The notes: generated by a model not told the origin, from the letters alone. Positions 10,916 to 21,708 are shown, counted from the first letter of the stretch. The stretch: 64,000 nt of DNA from Buttiauxella brennerae ATCC 51605 (GCF_001654925.1 NZ_LXER01000006.1:652168-716167), one strand, 5' to 3'. Translations and numbers: made by a program.

Positions 10916-10980
10916 TTCCATTCAACGACGTTATCGACGATAATACGGCCCCGGTTTGCATACCGGGAATCCAGGAGAGT
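10916..10980 (+). promoter_or_regulatory. pyrD promoter and CTP-sensing initiation hairpin
   Basis: A -10 GATAAT at 10939-10944 has a weak -35 TTCCAT 17 bases upstream. Transcription would start in CGGCCCCGG (10946-10954). CCCGG (10950-10954) can pair with CCGGG (10962-10966), just before the Shine-Dalgarno AGGAGAG at 10973-10979. In E. coli and Salmonella, CTP level selects the pyrD start base and thereby decides whether this hairpin forms and masks the ribosome-binding site. Confidence 0.7.
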
Positions 10981-10982
10981 TC

Positions 10983-11993
10983 ATGTACTACCCCTTCGTT
11001 CGTAAAGCCCTTTTCAAGCTCGATCCAGAGCGCGCTCATGAAGTGACATTTCAGCAATTGCGTCGTGTATCAGGTACACCACTTGAATGGCTGGTACGGC
11101 AAAATGTGCCTTCTAAACCTGTAACATGTATGGGGTTGACGTTTAAGAACCCGTTAGGCCTGGCCGCAGGTCTGGATAAGAATGGTGAGTGCATTGATGC
11201 GCTAGGTGCAATGGGCTTTGGCTCAATTGAAATTGGCACCGTAACGCCGCGCCCACAGCCTGGAAATGACAAGCCGCGAATTTTTCGTCTGGTCGAGGCC
11301 GAAGGTTTAATCAACCGCATGGGCTTCAATAACCATGGCGTTGATAATTTGGTCGAGAATGTCAAAAAATCCCATTTTGATGGGGTACTGGGCATCAACA
11401 TCGGCAAGAACAAAGACACCCCTGTTGAACAAGGGAAAGACGACTATCTGATCTGCATGGATAAAATTTATCCTTATGCTGGTTATATAGCGATCAATAT
11501 TTCATCACCCAATACCCCTGGATTACGCACACTGCAATATGGTGAAGCGTTAGATGATTTGTTAGCTGCTATCAAAAATAAGCAGCAGGCACTTCAGGAA
11601 TTGCACCATAAATATGTGCCAGTCGCGGTGAAGATCGCGCCGGATCTTTCTGAAGAAGAATTGATCCAGGTGGCTGATAGTTTAGTTCGCCATAATATTG
11701 ATGGGGTAATTGCGACCAATACGACATTGGATCGTAGCCTTGTTCAGGGCATGAAATATTGTGATGAAATGGGGGGATTAAGTGGCCGTCCCGTTCAGTT
11801 GAAAAGCACAGAAATTATTCGCCGCTTATCACAAGAATTAAATGGTCGTCTGCCGATTATTGGCGTGGGCGGTATTGATTCGGTGATTGCTGCACGCGAG
11901 AAAATGGCAGCAGGTGCTTCTCTGGTACAAATATATTCCGGCTTCATATTTAAAGGCCCACCGCTGATCAAAGAAATTATTTCAGGTCTCTAA
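10983..11993 (+). CDS. pyrD: Dihydroorotate dehydrogenase (quinone), class 2
   Basis: A 336-residue, FMN-containing enzyme on the inner face of the cytoplasmic membrane that oxidises dihydroorotate to orotate with quinone in pyrimidine synthesis. The N-terminal extension [20 protein letters not shown] is the membrane and quinone-binding part of class 2 enzymes. FMN-binding segments are [25 protein letters not shown] and IGVGGIDS; the catalytic serine lies in [12 protein letters not shown]. The start at 10983 has CCAGGAGAGTT before it; an upstream in-frame ATG at 10956 lies in the leader hairpin and is not used. Same neighbours (ssu, zapC) as in E. coli. Confidence 0.97.
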   Translation: MYYPFVRKALFKLDPERAHEVTFQQLRRVSGTPLEWLVRQNVPSKPVTCMGLTFKNPLGLAAGLDKNGECIDALGAMGFGSIEIGTVTPRPQPGNDKPRIFRLVEAEGLINRMGFNNHGVDNLVENVKKSHFDGVLGINIGKNKDTPVEQGKDDYLICMDKIYPYAGYIAINISSPNTPGLRTLQYGEALDDLLAAIKNKQQALQELHHKYVPVAVKIAPDLSEEELIQVADSLVRHNIDGVIATNTTLDRSLVQGMKYCDEMGGLSGRPVQLKSTEIIRRLSQELNGRLPIIGVGGIDSVIAAREKMAAGASLVQIYSGFIFKGPPLIKEIISGL

Positions 11994-12009
11994 GTATATA
12001 CTTTCGGAC

Positions 12010-12044
12010 AACCAGGGCTTTATTTTCAGCCCTGGTTGTTTTAT
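12010..12044 (+). terminator. Rho-independent terminator of pyrD
   Basis: AACCAGGGCT (12010-12019) pairs with AGCCCTGGTT (12028-12037), followed by GTTTTATAT. It lies 17 bases after the pyrD stop. Confidence 0.85.
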
Positions 12045-12156
12045 ATTCCGTCATTGTTGCTAATTTGAACATATTGGTCTTTTATTAATGAGGCCATCAA
12101 CGAGGCGGCGATAAGGATGTTTTAAATCGTGGGAATAAACGAAAGGGCAAATAAAT

Positions 12157-12699
12157 ATGCGCATTAAACCTGACGATAATTGGCGTTGGTATTATGATGA
12201 AGAGCATGATCGAATGATGCTCGATTTAGCCAATGGCATGCTTTTCCGTTCGCGTTTCCCTCGCAAAATGCTCACTCCCGATGCCTTTGAAAACAATGGT
12301 TTTTGTGTTGATGACGCAGCGCTTTACTTCTCCTTCGAAGAAAAATGTCGTGACCTGGTATTAAGTAAAGAACAGCGTGCAGAACTGGTCTTAAATGCGC
12401 TGGTGGCTATTCGTTATCTCAAGCCGCAAATGCCAAAAAGCTGGCACTTTCTCTCTCATGGCGACTGTTGGCAGCCGACACCAGGTGATGCCGCTTGTGT
12501 GTGGTTGAGCGATGATATGCAGCAGGTGAATCTGCTGGTGGTAGAAACCGGTGATAACGCCGCACTTTGTTTGTTAGCACAACCCGGTTTGCAACTGGCT
12601 GGCCGCACGATGCAGCTTGGTGATGCAATTAAAGTGATGAATGACAGATTAAGGCCGCAACCGGAAAGTCACGCCCTTAACCTCGATCAGGCCGTTTAA
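12157..12699 (+). CDS. zapC: Cell division protein ZapC (FtsZ bundling factor)
   Basis: A 180-residue cytosolic protein that in E. coli binds FtsZ at the division ring and promotes protofilament bundling. The N-terminus [19 protein letters not shown] and the block [23 protein letters not shown] are almost the same as E. coli ZapC (formerly YcbW), and length is equal. No membrane segment or signal peptide is present. It is monocistronic after the pyrD terminator and converges on ycbX with a four-base overlap of stop codons. Confidence 0.95.
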   Translation: MRIKPDDNWRWYYDEEHDRMMLDLANGMLFRSRFPRKMLTPDAFENNGFCVDDAALYFSFEEKCRDLVLSKEQRAELVLNALVAIRYLKPQMPKSWHFLSHGDCWQPTPGDAACVWLSDDMQQVNLLVVETGDNAALCLLAQPGLQLAGRTMQLGDAIKVMNDRLRPQPESHALNLDQAV

Positions 12700-13808
12700 T
12701 TACCTGCTAATTTCACATCGCCCGCTGGAACACAGCTACAACACAGTATTGTGCCGTCGTCATTGATCGCGCTTTTCTTCAACGCTTTGACTTCCCCGCT
12801 GACTAACTTGATTCGGCAACTCCCGCAGATCCCAGCCCGGCAAGAGTAGGGTACCCGAATACCTTGTTGTTCCAGCTGCTCCAGCAAAATTTGCTGATTG
12901 TTGCCGCGAAATTCTTTTCCCTGCCAGTCAATTGCCACCATGCTTTCCTGCTGCTGGAAAGGCTCAACGGCTTCTTCGGTTTGCCCTGCGCTATAAACTT
13001 TCGCCGGTTTCGTTGCGAGCACTTCGAGTTCATCGCCAACACGAATCACCCCGCTGTTGCGTGCAATTAAGTTCTGTCCGAAATCGACATCGCCATTATC
13101 CGTTGCAGTACGGAATTTTTGCAGCGTTGCGAGAGGTTCACCGCTCGGGTGTTTACGGCCACGCTCCGGGCTAACGGTGGTGAAAATACAGCGGCTACAA
13201 GGTTTAGCGACATCAAATGTTACGCCGCCAATCCGCACAACTTGCCAGGTATCTTCGTCCCAGGCTTGTGCGCCAGTGACGACAATATTCGGGCGAAACT
13301 GCGTCATTTTTACGCTTGCCGGGCAGCGATTTTGTAAATCACGCAGCGAGGCTTCATTAGCCAGCAAGAACGGGAAACCATCGGCAAAAGAGAGCGGGAC
13401 TTCTTCGTGGCGTTTAACGCGGCGCGTTAAAGTTTCACCCAACCAGCGCAACTGTACCGGGCGTGAGAAGAAACCGCTCAGCCATTGGTTGATATCATCG
13501 GGTGCTACCTGGGCTGAGAAATGATTCCCCCAGACTTCGGTCGGCTCGGCGTCAGTTTCAAAATCTGCGAAGCGCACGGTGGCTGAGCTGCCGTCTGGTG
13601 CGCTCAGAAATAAACCATCGTGGGTAATTGCCGGAGTGAACAACACCATTTGCGGAAACTGGCGGGCAGTAATAAAAGTTCCGTCAGATTCTGTCACCAT
13701 AAAAATGCGATCAAAAGCTAAACCGCTGGTGGTCGCTTGTGCATGGGAGAGGGCCAACCCGCGCATCGATTTCACCGGGTGAATATAAAGCTGGGATAGG
13801 GTGATCAT
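12696..13808 (-). CDS. ycbX: MOSC and 2Fe-2S ferredoxin domain protein YcbX
   Basis: A 370-residue protein with an N-terminal MOSC beta-barrel domain (about residues 1-75), a MOSC domain (about 100-260; the conserved cysteine lies in [15 protein letters not shown]), and a C-terminal plant-type ferredoxin domain with cysteines in [18 protein letters not shown] and ILCCSC. In E. coli YcbX works with molybdenum cofactor and the reductase CysJ to detoxify N-hydroxylated base analogues such as 6-hydroxylaminopurine. The start at 13808 begins [15 protein letters not shown]. It is divergent from rlmKL. Confidence 0.93.
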   Translation of the reverse strand: MITLSQLYIHPVKSMRGLALSHAQATTSGLAFDRIFMVTESDGTFITARQFPQMVLFTPAITHDGLFLSAPDGSSATVRFADFETDAEPTEVWGNHFSAQVAPDDINQWLSGFFSRPVQLRWLGETLTRRVKRHEEVPLSFADGFPFLLANEASLRDLQNRCPASVKMTQFRPNIVVTGAQAWDEDTWQVVRIGGVTFDVAKPCSRCIFTTVSPERGRKHPSGEPLATLQKFRTATDNGDVDFGQNLIARNSGVIRVGDELEVLATKPAKVYSAGQTEEAVEPFQQQESMVAIDWQGKEFRGNNQQILLEQLEQQGIRVPYSCRAGICGSCRIKLVSGEVKALKKSAINDDGTILCCSCVPAGDVKLAGN

Positions 13809-13865
13809 GATGCGCTCGCACTCCTTGCATAAATGAATAAAAAAAGAATATAAGAGGCCAACTTT

Positions 13866-13893
13866 ATGACATGCGTGGCAGATTGGCTATAAT
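13866..13893 (+). promoter_or_regulatory. Promoter of rlmKL
   Basis: ATGACA at 13866-13871 (five of six to TTGACA) is 16 bases from a perfect TATAAT at 13888-13893, about 38 bases upstream of the rlmKL start. Confidence 0.7.
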
Positions 13894-13931
13894 GCGCCAC
13901 AATTTTCTTTTTACACCTGATAAGTGACGAT

Positions 13932-16049
13932 ATGAATTCTCTGTTTGCCAGTACGGCGCGTGGGCTTGAAGAGCTATTAAAAACTGAACTGGAGGGCCTT
14001 GGTGCGCAAGCATGCCAGGTGGTTCAGGGCGGCGTACATTACCAGGGGGACTCACGTCTGCTCTATCAAAGCCTGATGTGGAGCCGCCTTGCGTCCCGCA
14101 TCCTGCTGCCATTAAACGAATGCAGTGTTTATAGCGACCTGGATTTGTACCTCGGCGTACAAACCATCGACTGGCCTGCATTGTTTGGCCCGGATGCCAC
14201 CTTCGCGGTGCATTTCAGCGGCCTGAACGACGTTATTCGTAACAGCCAGTACGGCGCATTAAAAGTGAAGGATGCGATTGTCGACTCCTTTACCCGCAAA
14301 AATTTGCCGCGCCCGAACGTGGAGCGTGAACAGCCAGACCTGCGTATTAATGTCTGGTTGAATAAAGACACCGCCAGTATCGCACTCGATTTGAGTGGCG
14401 AAGGCCTGCATCAGCGTGGTTACCGCGACAGCACCGGTGCTGCCCCAATCAAAGAAACTCTGGCATCAGCCATTGTCATGCGTTCAGGCTGGCAGCCGGG
14501 TACTCCGCTGCTGGATCCAATGTGTGGTTCAGGTACGTTGCTGATTGAAGCGGCAATGATTGCGACCGATCGCGCTCCTGGTTTGCATCGCAAACACTGG
14601 GGCTTCCTGGGCTGGGCGAATCACGATGTGGATCTGTGGAAAGAGATCACCACTGAAGCACAGGTTCGTGCACGCAAAGGCCTGGGCGAATATACCTCTC
14701 GTTTCTATGGCTCAGATAATGATTCACGCGTTATCGAACGCGCCCGCGCCAACACCCGCCGCGCAGGCCTGGCTGATATCATCAGCTATGAAGTGAGAGA
14801 TGTTGCTAAATTAGATAACCCGCTGCCAGAAGGCCCTACAGGTACCGTTATCAGCAACCCTCCATACGGTGAGCGTCTGGACAGCGAACCTGCACTGATT
14901 GCTTTGCACAGCCTGTTAGGCCGTAACATGAAGAGCCATTTCGGCGGCTGGAACCTGTCACTGTTTAGCGCCTCGCCGGATTTGCTCAGCTGCCTGCAAC
15001 TGCGTGCCGATCGCCAGTTTAAAGCGAAGAACGGCCCGCTGGATTGTGTGCAGAAAAACTATCAATTATCTGCCACCAGCGCGGGTGCGCAATCAGGCCA
15101 GATTGCTGATGATTACGCGAACCGTCTGCGCAAAAATATCAAAAAACTCGACAAATGGGCGCGCCAGGAAGGCATCGAATGCTACCGAATTTACGACGCC
15201 GATTTGCCAGACTATAACGTTGCTGTTGACCGCTACGGCGAGTGGGTTGTGGTGCAGGAATATGCGCCACCGAAAACCGTTGATGCCAACAAAGCGCGTC
15301 AGCGTCTGTTTGATGTGATTGCTGCAACTATGTCGGTACTGGAATTGCCATCCAACCGACTGATCCTGAAAACCCGTGAGCGTCAGAAAGGGAATAGTCA
15401 GTATCAGAAAATGGATGAGAAGGGCGACTTCATGGAAGTGAGCGAATATAACGCTCGCTTGTGGGTCAACCTGACTGATTACCTGGACACCGGTTTGTTC
15501 CTCGACCACCGTATCGCACGTCAAATGCTGGGCAAAATGAGCAAAGGGAAAGACTTCCTTAACTTGTTCGCTTATACCGGCAGTGCAACCGTACATGCGG
15601 GTCTGGGCGGCGCTAAAACCACCACCACCGTGGATATGTCGCGCACTTACCTCGAATGGGCTGAGCGTAACTTGCGTCTCAATGGTTTGAGCGGCCGTGC
15701 TCACCGCCTGATTCAGGCTGATTGCCTGGGCTGGTTGCGTGAAACCGATGAACAGTTTGACCTTATTTTCATCGACCCACCGACGTTCTCAAACTCAAAA
15801 CGTATGGAAGAATCTTTTGATGTCCAGCGTGACCATTTAGTGCTGATGAAAGACCTCAAGCGTCTGTTACGCCAGGGTGGCACTATTATGTTCTCCAACA
15901 ACAAACGTGGCTTCAAAATGGACTTTGACGGGTTGGCTAACCTGGGCCTGAACGCTCAGGAAATCACGCAGAAAACCCAGTCGCAAGACTTCGCCCGTAA
16001 TCGTCAAATTCATAACTGCTGGCTCGTTACTCATGTAGCCAAGGATTAA
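13932..16049 (+). CDS. rlmL: Bifunctional 23S rRNA methyltransferase RlmKL
   Basis: A 705-residue fusion of two methyltransferases. The N-terminal half (THUMP domain about residues 45-155, then a catalytic domain with [14 protein letters not shown] at about 194 and NPPYGERL at about 308) is RlmL, which makes m2G2445 in 23S rRNA. The C-terminal half ([12 protein letters not shown] at about 545, [10 protein letters not shown] at about 612) is RlmK, which makes m7G2069. The two act together on domain V during ribosome assembly. Length is three residues more than E. coli. uup follows after five bases, so the two are probably co-transcribed from the promoter at 13866-13893. Confidence 0.97.
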   Translation: MNSLFASTARGLEELLKTELEGLGAQACQVVQGGVHYQGDSRLLYQSLMWSRLASRILLPLNECSVYSDLDLYLGVQTIDWPALFGPDATFAVHFSGLNDVIRNSQYGALKVKDAIVDSFTRKNLPRPNVEREQPDLRINVWLNKDTASIALDLSGEGLHQRGYRDSTGAAPIKETLASAIVMRSGWQPGTPLLDPMCGSGTLLIEAAMIATDRAPGLHRKHWGFLGWANHDVDLWKEITTEAQVRARKGLGEYTSRFYGSDNDSRVIERARANTRRAGLADIISYEVRDVAKLDNPLPEGPTGTVISNPPYGERLDSEPALIALHSLLGRNMKSHFGGWNLSLFSASPDLLSCLQLRADRQFKAKNGPLDCVQKNYQLSATSAGAQSGQIADDYANRLRKNIKKLDKWARQEGIECYRIYDADLPDYNVAVDRYGEWVVVQEYAPPKTVDANKARQRLFDVIAATMSVLELPSNRLILKTRERQKGNSQYQKMDEKGDFMEVSEYNARLWVNLTDYLDTGLFLDHRIARQMLGKMSKGKDFLNLFAYTGSATVHAGLGGAKTTTTVDMSRTYLEWAERNLRLNGLSGRAHRLIQADCLGWLRETDEQFDLIFIDPPTFSNSKRMEESFDVQRDHLVLMKDLKRLLRQGGTIMFSNNKRGFKMDFDGLANLGLNAQEITQKTQSQDFARNRQIHNCWLVTHVAKD

Positions 16050-16054
16050 TTGTC

Positions 16055-17962
16055 ATGTCATTAATTAGTATGCACGGTGCATGGTTGTCATTTAGTGACG
16101 CACCGTTGTTAGATAACACTGAACTTCATATTGAAGAAAACGAACGCGTTTGTCTGGTTGGCCGTAACGGCGCAGGCAAATCTACACTGATGAAAATCCT
16201 GAATCGTGAAGTTCCGTTAGATGACGGTCGCATGATTTACGAACAAGATCTGATCGTTGCGCGTTTGCAGCAAGATCCTCCACGTAACGTGGCGGGCACG
16301 GTTTATGATTTCGTTGCCGAAGGCGTTGAAGAGCAGGCTGAGCATCTCAAGGCTTATCACGATATTTCCCATAAAGTGATGACCGATCCGAGTGACAAAA
16401 ATCTCAATGAGATGGCGCGTATTCAGGAGATTCTGGATAACCAAAATCTCTGGCAGCTGGAAAGCCGCATCAATGAAGTGCTGCTGCAGTTAGGCCTGGA
16501 TGCGGATACTGAGCTGTCAGCACTTTCCGGTGGCTGGTTGCGTAAAGCGGCGCTGGGCCGTGCGTTGGTCTGCTCACCGCGTGTTCTGTTGCTTGATGAA
16601 CCAACGAACCACCTGGATATAGAAGCTATCGACTGGCTCGAAGGCTTCCTGAAAGATTTCCAGGGCAGCATCGTGTTTATTTCCCACGACCGTTCATTCA
16701 TTCGCAATATGGCGACCCGCATTGTCGATCTTGATCGTGGCAAACTGGTTTCTTACCCGGGCAATTACGATCAATACCTGTTGGCGAAAGAAGAAGCGCT
16801 GCGCGTTGAAGATCTGCAAAACGCCGAGTTCGATCGCAAACTGGCCCAGGAAGAAGTCTGGATCCGCCAGGGTATCAAAGCGCGCCGTACACGTAACGAA
16901 GGCCGTGTGCGTGCACTGAAAGCGATGCGTAACGAACGCAGTGCGCGCCGTGAAGTGCTGGGTAGCGCCAAAATGCAGGTCGAAGAGGCTGCTCGCTCAG
17001 GTAAAATCGTCTTCGAGATGGAAGATGTTTGCTACAGCATTGGCGAACGCGCACTGGTAAAAGACTTCTCCGCTCAGGTTCAGCGCAGCGACAAAATCGC
17101 GCTGGTTGGGCCAAACGGTTGTGGCAAAACTACACTGCTGAAACTGATGCTCGACCAATTGCAGGCCGACAGTGGCCGTGTACATTGCGGCACCAAACTG
17201 GAAGTAGCGTACTTTGACCAGCACCGTGCAGAGCTTGATCCAGACCGCACCGTGATGGACAACCTTGCGGAAGGCAAGCAAGAAGTGATGGTGAACGGTA
17301 AGCCGCGCCATGTTCTGGGCTACTTGCAGGACTTCTTGTTCCATCCAAAACGCGCGATGACACCTGTACGTGCGTTGTCTGGTGGTGAGCGCAACCGTCT
17401 GTTACTTGCCCGCTTATTCCTAAAACCAAGTAACCTGTTGATTCTCGATGAACCGACAAACGATCTGGATGTCGAAACGCTTGAATTGCTGGAAGAGCTG
17501 ATTGATGGTTACCAGGGCACCGTTATGCTGGTGAGCCACGATCGTCAATTTGTGGATAACACCGTTACCGAATGCTGGATTTTTGAAGGCGAAGGTAAAA
17601 TTGGCCGTTACGTTGGCGGTTACCATGATGCGAAAGGTCAGCAGTCTTCTGCTCAATCGTTGCGCCAATCTGTGGCAGAAAAAGCGCAAAACAATCAGCC
17701 CGCAAAAGCGGAAGTTGTTAAACGCGCAGCTAGCAAGCTAAGCTATAACTTGCAACGCGAGTTAGAGCAATTACCACAACGTCTTGAAGAACTTGAAGCA
17801 GAACTGGAACTCATCCAGGCGAAGGTCGGCGATGCTGAGTTTTTTAACCAGCCACACGATGTCACGCAAAAAACATTGAGCGACCTGTCTACAGCGGAAA
17901 AGGCACTGGAAGAAGCTTTTGAACGTTGGGAATATCTTGAAGCTCTGAAAAACGGCGCGTAA
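16055..17962 (+). CDS. uup: ABC-F family ATPase Uup
   Basis: A 635-residue soluble protein with two ABC cassettes and no membrane part. Walker A motifs are GRNGAGKSTLMK (about residue 36) and GPNGCGKTTLLK (about 351); signatures are LSGGWLRKAALGRAL and LSGGERNRLLLARL; Walker B motifs are LLLDEPTNHLDIEA and LILDEPTNDLDVET. The inter-cassette P-site tRNA interaction linker is rich in Arg and Glu (ARRTRNEGRVRALKAMRNER). A C-terminal coiled coil (about 560-635) binds DNA in E. coli Uup. The protein affects ribosome function and transposon precise excision. It is sandwiched between rlmKL and pqiA with very short gaps. Confidence 0.97.
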   Translation: MSLISMHGAWLSFSDAPLLDNTELHIEENERVCLVGRNGAGKSTLMKILNREVPLDDGRMIYEQDLIVARLQQDPPRNVAGTVYDFVAEGVEEQAEHLKAYHDISHKVMTDPSDKNLNEMARIQEILDNQNLWQLESRINEVLLQLGLDADTELSALSGGWLRKAALGRALVCSPRVLLLDEPTNHLDIEAIDWLEGFLKDFQGSIVFISHDRSFIRNMATRIVDLDRGKLVSYPGNYDQYLLAKEEALRVEDLQNAEFDRKLAQEEVWIRQGIKARRTRNEGRVRALKAMRNERSARREVLGSAKMQVEEAARSGKIVFEMEDVCYSIGERALVKDFSAQVQRSDKIALVGPNGCGKTTLLKLMLDQLQADSGRVHCGTKLEVAYFDQHRAELDPDRTVMDNLAEGKQEVMVNGKPRHVLGYLQDFLFHPKRAMTPVRALSGGERNRLLLARLFLKPSNLLILDEPTNDLDVETLELLEELIDGYQGTVMLVSHDRQFVDNTVTECWIFEGEGKIGRYVGGYHDAKGQQSSAQSLRQSVAEKAQNNQPAKAEVVKRAASKLSYNLQRELEQLPQRLEELEAELELIQAKVGDAEFFNQPHDVTQKTLSDLSTAEKALEEAFERWEYLEALKNGA

Positions 17963-17978
17963 CACAAGGAGACACGAT

Positions 17979-19247
17979 ATGTGTGCCACGCATAACCATC
18001 GTTCACACATATTGTGCTCACAATGTGACTTACTGGTAGCTCTACCAGTACTGGAAGACGGCCATAAGGCCGTCTGTCCACGTTGCGGTACAACCCTGAT
18101 TACTCAGTGGTCCTCACCACGTCAACGCCCTACAGCTTATGCGCTGGCAGCCCTTTTTATGCTGCTGCTGGCCAATCTCTTTCCCTTCATCAATATGAAA
18201 GTCGCGGGTATCAGTAGTGAAGTGTCGCTACTGGAAATACCAGGCGTGATGTTCAATGAAGACTATGCCAGCCTTGGCACCTTCTTTATGGCATTCGTGC
18301 AAGCGGTGCCGACGTTCTGTTTAGTGACTATCCTGCTATTGGTTAACCGCATGGCTATGCCGGAGCGGTTGCAACGCTGGCTGGCCCGCATTCTGTTTCA
18401 GTTAAAATCCTGGGGCATGGCAGAAATTTTTCTCGCGGGTGTGCTGGTGAGTTTTGTCAAACTGATGGCATACGGCGACATCGGCGTTGGCAGTAGCTTT
18501 GTTCCGTGGTGCCTGTTTTGCGTATTACAGTTACGGGCTTTCCAGTGTGTTGATAGACGCTGGCTGTGGGACGACATTACAGAAGCGCCAGTGCTGTCTA
18601 CGCCACTTAAAGTGGGTGTTTCCGGGATTCGTCAGGGTCTGCGTTCCTGTTCATGCTGCACGGCAATCGTGCCTGCGGATCAGGAAGTTTGCCCGCGCTG
18701 TGAAACCAAAGGCTATGTCCGCAGACGCCACAGTTTGCAATGGACGCTCGCCCTGTTACTGACGTCAATCATGCTTTATCTGCCCGCGAATATATTACCC
18801 ATCATGATTACCGAAGTGTTGGGTAGCAAAATTCCGTCAACGATTATTGCCGGGGTTATCTTGTTGTGGAGCGAAGGCTCTTATCCGGTCGCTGGGGTGA
18901 TTTTCATCGCCAGTATTCTGGTACCAACACTCAAAATGTTGGCGATCGCATGGTTGTGTTGGGATGCCAAAGGCCATGGGCGTCGTGACAGTGAAAGAAT
19001 GCATTTAATCTACGAGGTGGTCGAGTTTGTCGGGCGCTGGTCGATGATAGATGTTTTCGTGATTGCAGTTCTGTCGGCTCTGGTACGAATAGGTGGGTTG
19101 ATGAGCATCTATCCCGCTATTGGTGCCGTAATGTTTGCATTAGTGGTTATTTTGACAATGTTTGCAGCGATGACCTTTGACCCTCGCTTGTCCTGGGATC
19201 GCGCACCGGATTCAACTCATGAGGAGTCGTCTGAGCATGGAAAATAA
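17979..19247 (+). CDS. pqiA: Paraquat-inducible membrane protein PqiA
   Basis: A 422-residue inner-membrane protein and the membrane partner of the MCE protein PqiB in lipid transport between inner and outer membranes. Two similar halves each start with a zinc-ribbon-like CxxC pair (ILCSQCD and CPRCGTT; CSCCTAI and CPRCETKGYVRRR), each followed by about four hydrophobic segments. AAGGAGACACGAT precedes the ATG. It starts 16 bases after uup, so the SoxRS-responsive promoter known in E. coli would have to lie inside uup or the genes are co-transcribed. It overlaps pqiB by 11 bases. Confidence 0.95.
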   Translation: MCATHNHRSHILCSQCDLLVALPVLEDGHKAVCPRCGTTLITQWSSPRQRPTAYALAALFMLLLANLFPFINMKVAGISSEVSLLEIPGVMFNEDYASLGTFFMAFVQAVPTFCLVTILLLVNRMAMPERLQRWLARILFQLKSWGMAEIFLAGVLVSFVKLMAYGDIGVGSSFVPWCLFCVLQLRAFQCVDRRWLWDDITEAPVLSTPLKVGVSGIRQGLRSCSCCTAIVPADQEVCPRCETKGYVRRRHSLQWTLALLLTSIMLYLPANILPIMITEVLGSKIPSTIIAGVILLWSEGSYPVAGVIFIASILVPTLKMLAIAWLCWDAKGHGRRDSERMHLIYEVVEFVGRWSMIDVFVIAVLSALVRIGGLMSIYPAIGAVMFALVVILTMFAAMTFDPRLSWDRAPDSTHEESSEHGK

Positions 19248-20877
19248 AAGCGGGGAAGCAAAAGTAACAAAGGTGAAAAACTGGTCCCCGGTATGGATTT
19301 TCCCTATCGTTACCGTGCTGATTGGCGCGTGGATCTTATTTTATCACTACAGTCATCAAGGCCCGGAAGTGACGCTGATTACCACCAATGCCGAAGGTAT
19401 TGAAGGCGGGAAAACCACTATCAAAAGCCGCAGTGTTGATGTGGGGGTGGTGGAAAGTGCGGTGCTTTCGGATGACCTCCACCATGTGGAAATTACGGCA
19501 CGTATGCATTCCGGAATGGAAAAGCTGCTGCACAAAGATTCTGTTTTTTGGGTTGTAAAACCGCAAGTCGGGCGCGGAGGCATTTCAGGTCTTGGTACGC
19601 TGCTTTCCGGTGCTTATATTGAGTTACAACCGGGGAACAAAGGGCCGCAGCCTGCGAGATATGATTTGCTGGATGCGCCGCCGCTTGCGCCACCAGATGC
19701 AAAAGGGATTCGCGTCACGCTGGACAGCAATAAAGCGGGTCAGCTCTCACCTGGCGACCCGGTACTGTTCCGTGGCTATCGGGTGGGTTCAGTTGAGACC
19801 AGCACATTTAACCCAGAGAAACGCAGCATCAGTTACCAACTGTTTATCAGTGCGCCAAATGACCGACTGGTGACCAGTAACGTGCGTTTCTGGAAAGACA
19901 GCGGCGTCGCCGTTGATTTGTCTTCACAGGGTATGCGTGTAGAAATGGGGTCATTAACTACGCTGTTTAGCGGCGGAGTGAGCTTCGACGTGCCTGAAAG
20001 TCTGGATGTCGGAAACCGGGTGACCACGGGCAGTGAATTCAAACTGTTTGATGACCAAAAAAGCATTCAGGACTCGCTCTACACCAAACACATCGATTAC
20101 CTGATGTTCTTCAAAGATTCGGTACGTGGCTTGCAACCAGGCGCGCCAATTGAATTCCGTGGGATTCGTTTAGGTACGGTCGCTCGTGTGCCATTCTTCA
20201 CTCCGGGTATGCGTCAGGCGTTAAACGATGATTTCCGTATTCCGGTATTGATTCGCATCGAACCTGAGCGCTTACAGAATATCGTTGGCGATGATGCTGA
20301 CGTTGCCGCAAATCTGGATTCGTTGCTGCGCCGTGGTTTAAGAGCGTCGATGAAAACGGGTAACCTGGTGACGGGTGCGCTGTATATCGATCTTGATTTC
20401 TATCCGAAAGCGCCGCCGGTAACGGGCATGACAGATTTTGGTGGGTATCCAATTATCCCAACGATGAGCGGGGGTCTGGCGCAAATCCAGCAACGCTTAC
20501 TGGAAACACTGGATAAGATTAACAACTTGCCGCTCAATCCAATGATTGAACAGACCACCAATTCGCTTGCTGAAAGCCAGAAAACGATGAAGCGCTTGCA
20601 GCAGACGCTTGATAATCTGAACAAGATCACCGCGAATAAGTCGATGCAATCGTTGCCTGAAGATATGCAGTCAACGCTGCGCGAGCTTAATCGCAGCATG
20701 CAGGGCTTCCAGCCGGGTTCTGCGGCGTACAACAAGATGGTGGCCGATATGCAGCGTCTTGATCAGGTTCTGCGTGAATTGCAGCCTGTACTGCGCACGC
20801 TGAACGATAAGAGCAATTCGCTGGTCTTTGAAGCGAAGGATAAAAAAGATCCCCAGCCGAAGAGGGCAAAAGAATGA
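19237..20877 (+). CDS. pqiB: MCE-domain intermembrane transport protein PqiB
   Basis: A 546-residue protein with one N-terminal transmembrane segment (VWIFPIVTVLIGAWILFYHY, about residues 18-37) and three MCE domains in tandem (about 45-135, 160-250 and 285-390), each with a GLxxGAPVxxRG-type core such as LSPGDPVLFRGYRVG and LQPGAPIEFRGIRLG. The C-terminal part is a long amphipathic helix with heptad-like spacing, which in E. coli PqiB assembles into a hollow needle across the periplasm. The start at 19237 follows GAGGAGTCG and lies inside the pqiA end. It overlaps pqiC by four bases. Confidence 0.96.
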   Translation: MENKSGEAKVTKVKNWSPVWIFPIVTVLIGAWILFYHYSHQGPEVTLITTNAEGIEGGKTTIKSRSVDVGVVESAVLSDDLHHVEITARMHSGMEKLLHKDSVFWVVKPQVGRGGISGLGTLLSGAYIELQPGNKGPQPARYDLLDAPPLAPPDAKGIRVTLDSNKAGQLSPGDPVLFRGYRVGSVETSTFNPEKRSISYQLFISAPNDRLVTSNVRFWKDSGVAVDLSSQGMRVEMGSLTTLFSGGVSFDVPESLDVGNRVTTGSEFKLFDDQKSIQDSLYTKHIDYLMFFKDSVRGLQPGAPIEFRGIRLGTVARVPFFTPGMRQALNDDFRIPVLIRIEPERLQNIVGDDADVAANLDSLLRRGLRASMKTGNLVTGALYIDLDFYPKAPPVTGMTDFGGYPIIPTMSGGLAQIQQRLLETLDKINNLPLNPMIEQTTNSLAESQKTMKRLQQTLDNLNKITANKSMQSLPEDMQSTLRELNRSMQGFQPGSAAYNKMVADMQRLDQVLRELQPVLRTLNDKSNSLVFEAKDKKDPQPKRAKE

Positions 20878-21440
20878 AAAAATGGCTCCCAGTGATTGCT
20901 GCTTTGGCTCTGACAGCCTGTAGCAGCAGCGATGACGGAAAGACGTATTACCAACTACCACAAAGCTCCGTGGCTGCTATGCAGGCTGTGAGCCAGCCTG
21001 GCAGGCATTTGTTATGGGTTGAGCAGGTTGCTGTGCCTGATTATCTCGCCGGTAACGGCGTGGTCTATCAGACCAGTGATGTGCAATACGTCATCGCCAC
21101 CAGTAACTTGTGGGCAAGTCCGTTGGACCAGCAGTTACGAAACACGCTGGTCAGCAATTTGAGTAGTGCTTTACCGGGTTGGGTTGTCGCATCTCAACCG
21201 CTTGGCAGTGATCAGGATACTCTGAATGTTAACGTCACGGGTTTCCACGGACGTTACGACGGGAAAGTGATTGTCAGCGGTGAGTGGTTGCTTAAACACG
21301 AGGGGCAATTGATTAAACGCCCATTCCACGTTGAGCTTAAGCAACAAACCGATGGTTATGATGCCATGGTGAAAACCTTAGCCCAGGCCTGGGAGCAAGA
21401 AGCACGAAGCATTGCCAGCCAGATAAGCGGTATTAATTAA
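20874..21440 (+). CDS. pqiC: Outer-membrane lipoprotein PqiC
   Basis: A 188-residue lipoprotein of the ABC-type transport auxiliary family (formerly YmbA). The lipobox LTAC lies at about residue 16, followed by SSSDDG. It is the outer-membrane partner of PqiB. The ATG overlaps the pqiB stop (ATGA), so the pqiABC genes are translationally coupled. A strong hairpin follows the stop. Confidence 0.94.
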   Translation: MKKWLPVIAALALTACSSSDDGKTYYQLPQSSVAAMQAVSQPGRHLLWVEQVAVPDYLAGNGVVYQTSDVQYVIATSNLWASPLDQQLRNTLVSNLSSALPGWVVASQPLGSDQDTLNVNVTGFHGRYDGKVIVSGEWLLKHEGQLIKRPFHVELKQQTDGYDAMVKTLAQAWEQEARSIASQISGIN

Positions 21441-21457
21441 TTATCGCTGTAGCACAA

Positions 21458-21503
21458 AAAAGCTGCGTCATTCGCCGATAAAGCGAAGCGCAGCTTTTCT
21501 TTT
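21458..21503 (+). terminator. Rho-independent terminator of pqiABC
   Basis: AAAAGCTGCG (21458-21467) pairs with CGCAGCTTTT (21489-21498), with an inner TTCGC/GCGAA stem, followed by CTTTT. Confidence 0.85.
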
Positions 21504-21708
21504 GGCATTAATTTGTTATCCGCCTGAGTTCTCATTTTTTTATCAAATCTTATCTCGCGTAGCTCACATTTATGACATTGGCGTGAATTTTGCGCATTGA
21601 CGGTGGCGTGTTTTGGAGGTATTCGTTATATGTGGTTGCACGCTTTGTAGCCACTGTTTTCTTTCCACCAGATCCATTTGATAGATCAAGAAATGAGGGA
21701 AACGAGGC

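Noticed and set aside
15093..15704. 203-codon minus-strand frame inside rlmKL
   Set aside because: Antisense shadow of a conserved, fully explained coding region.
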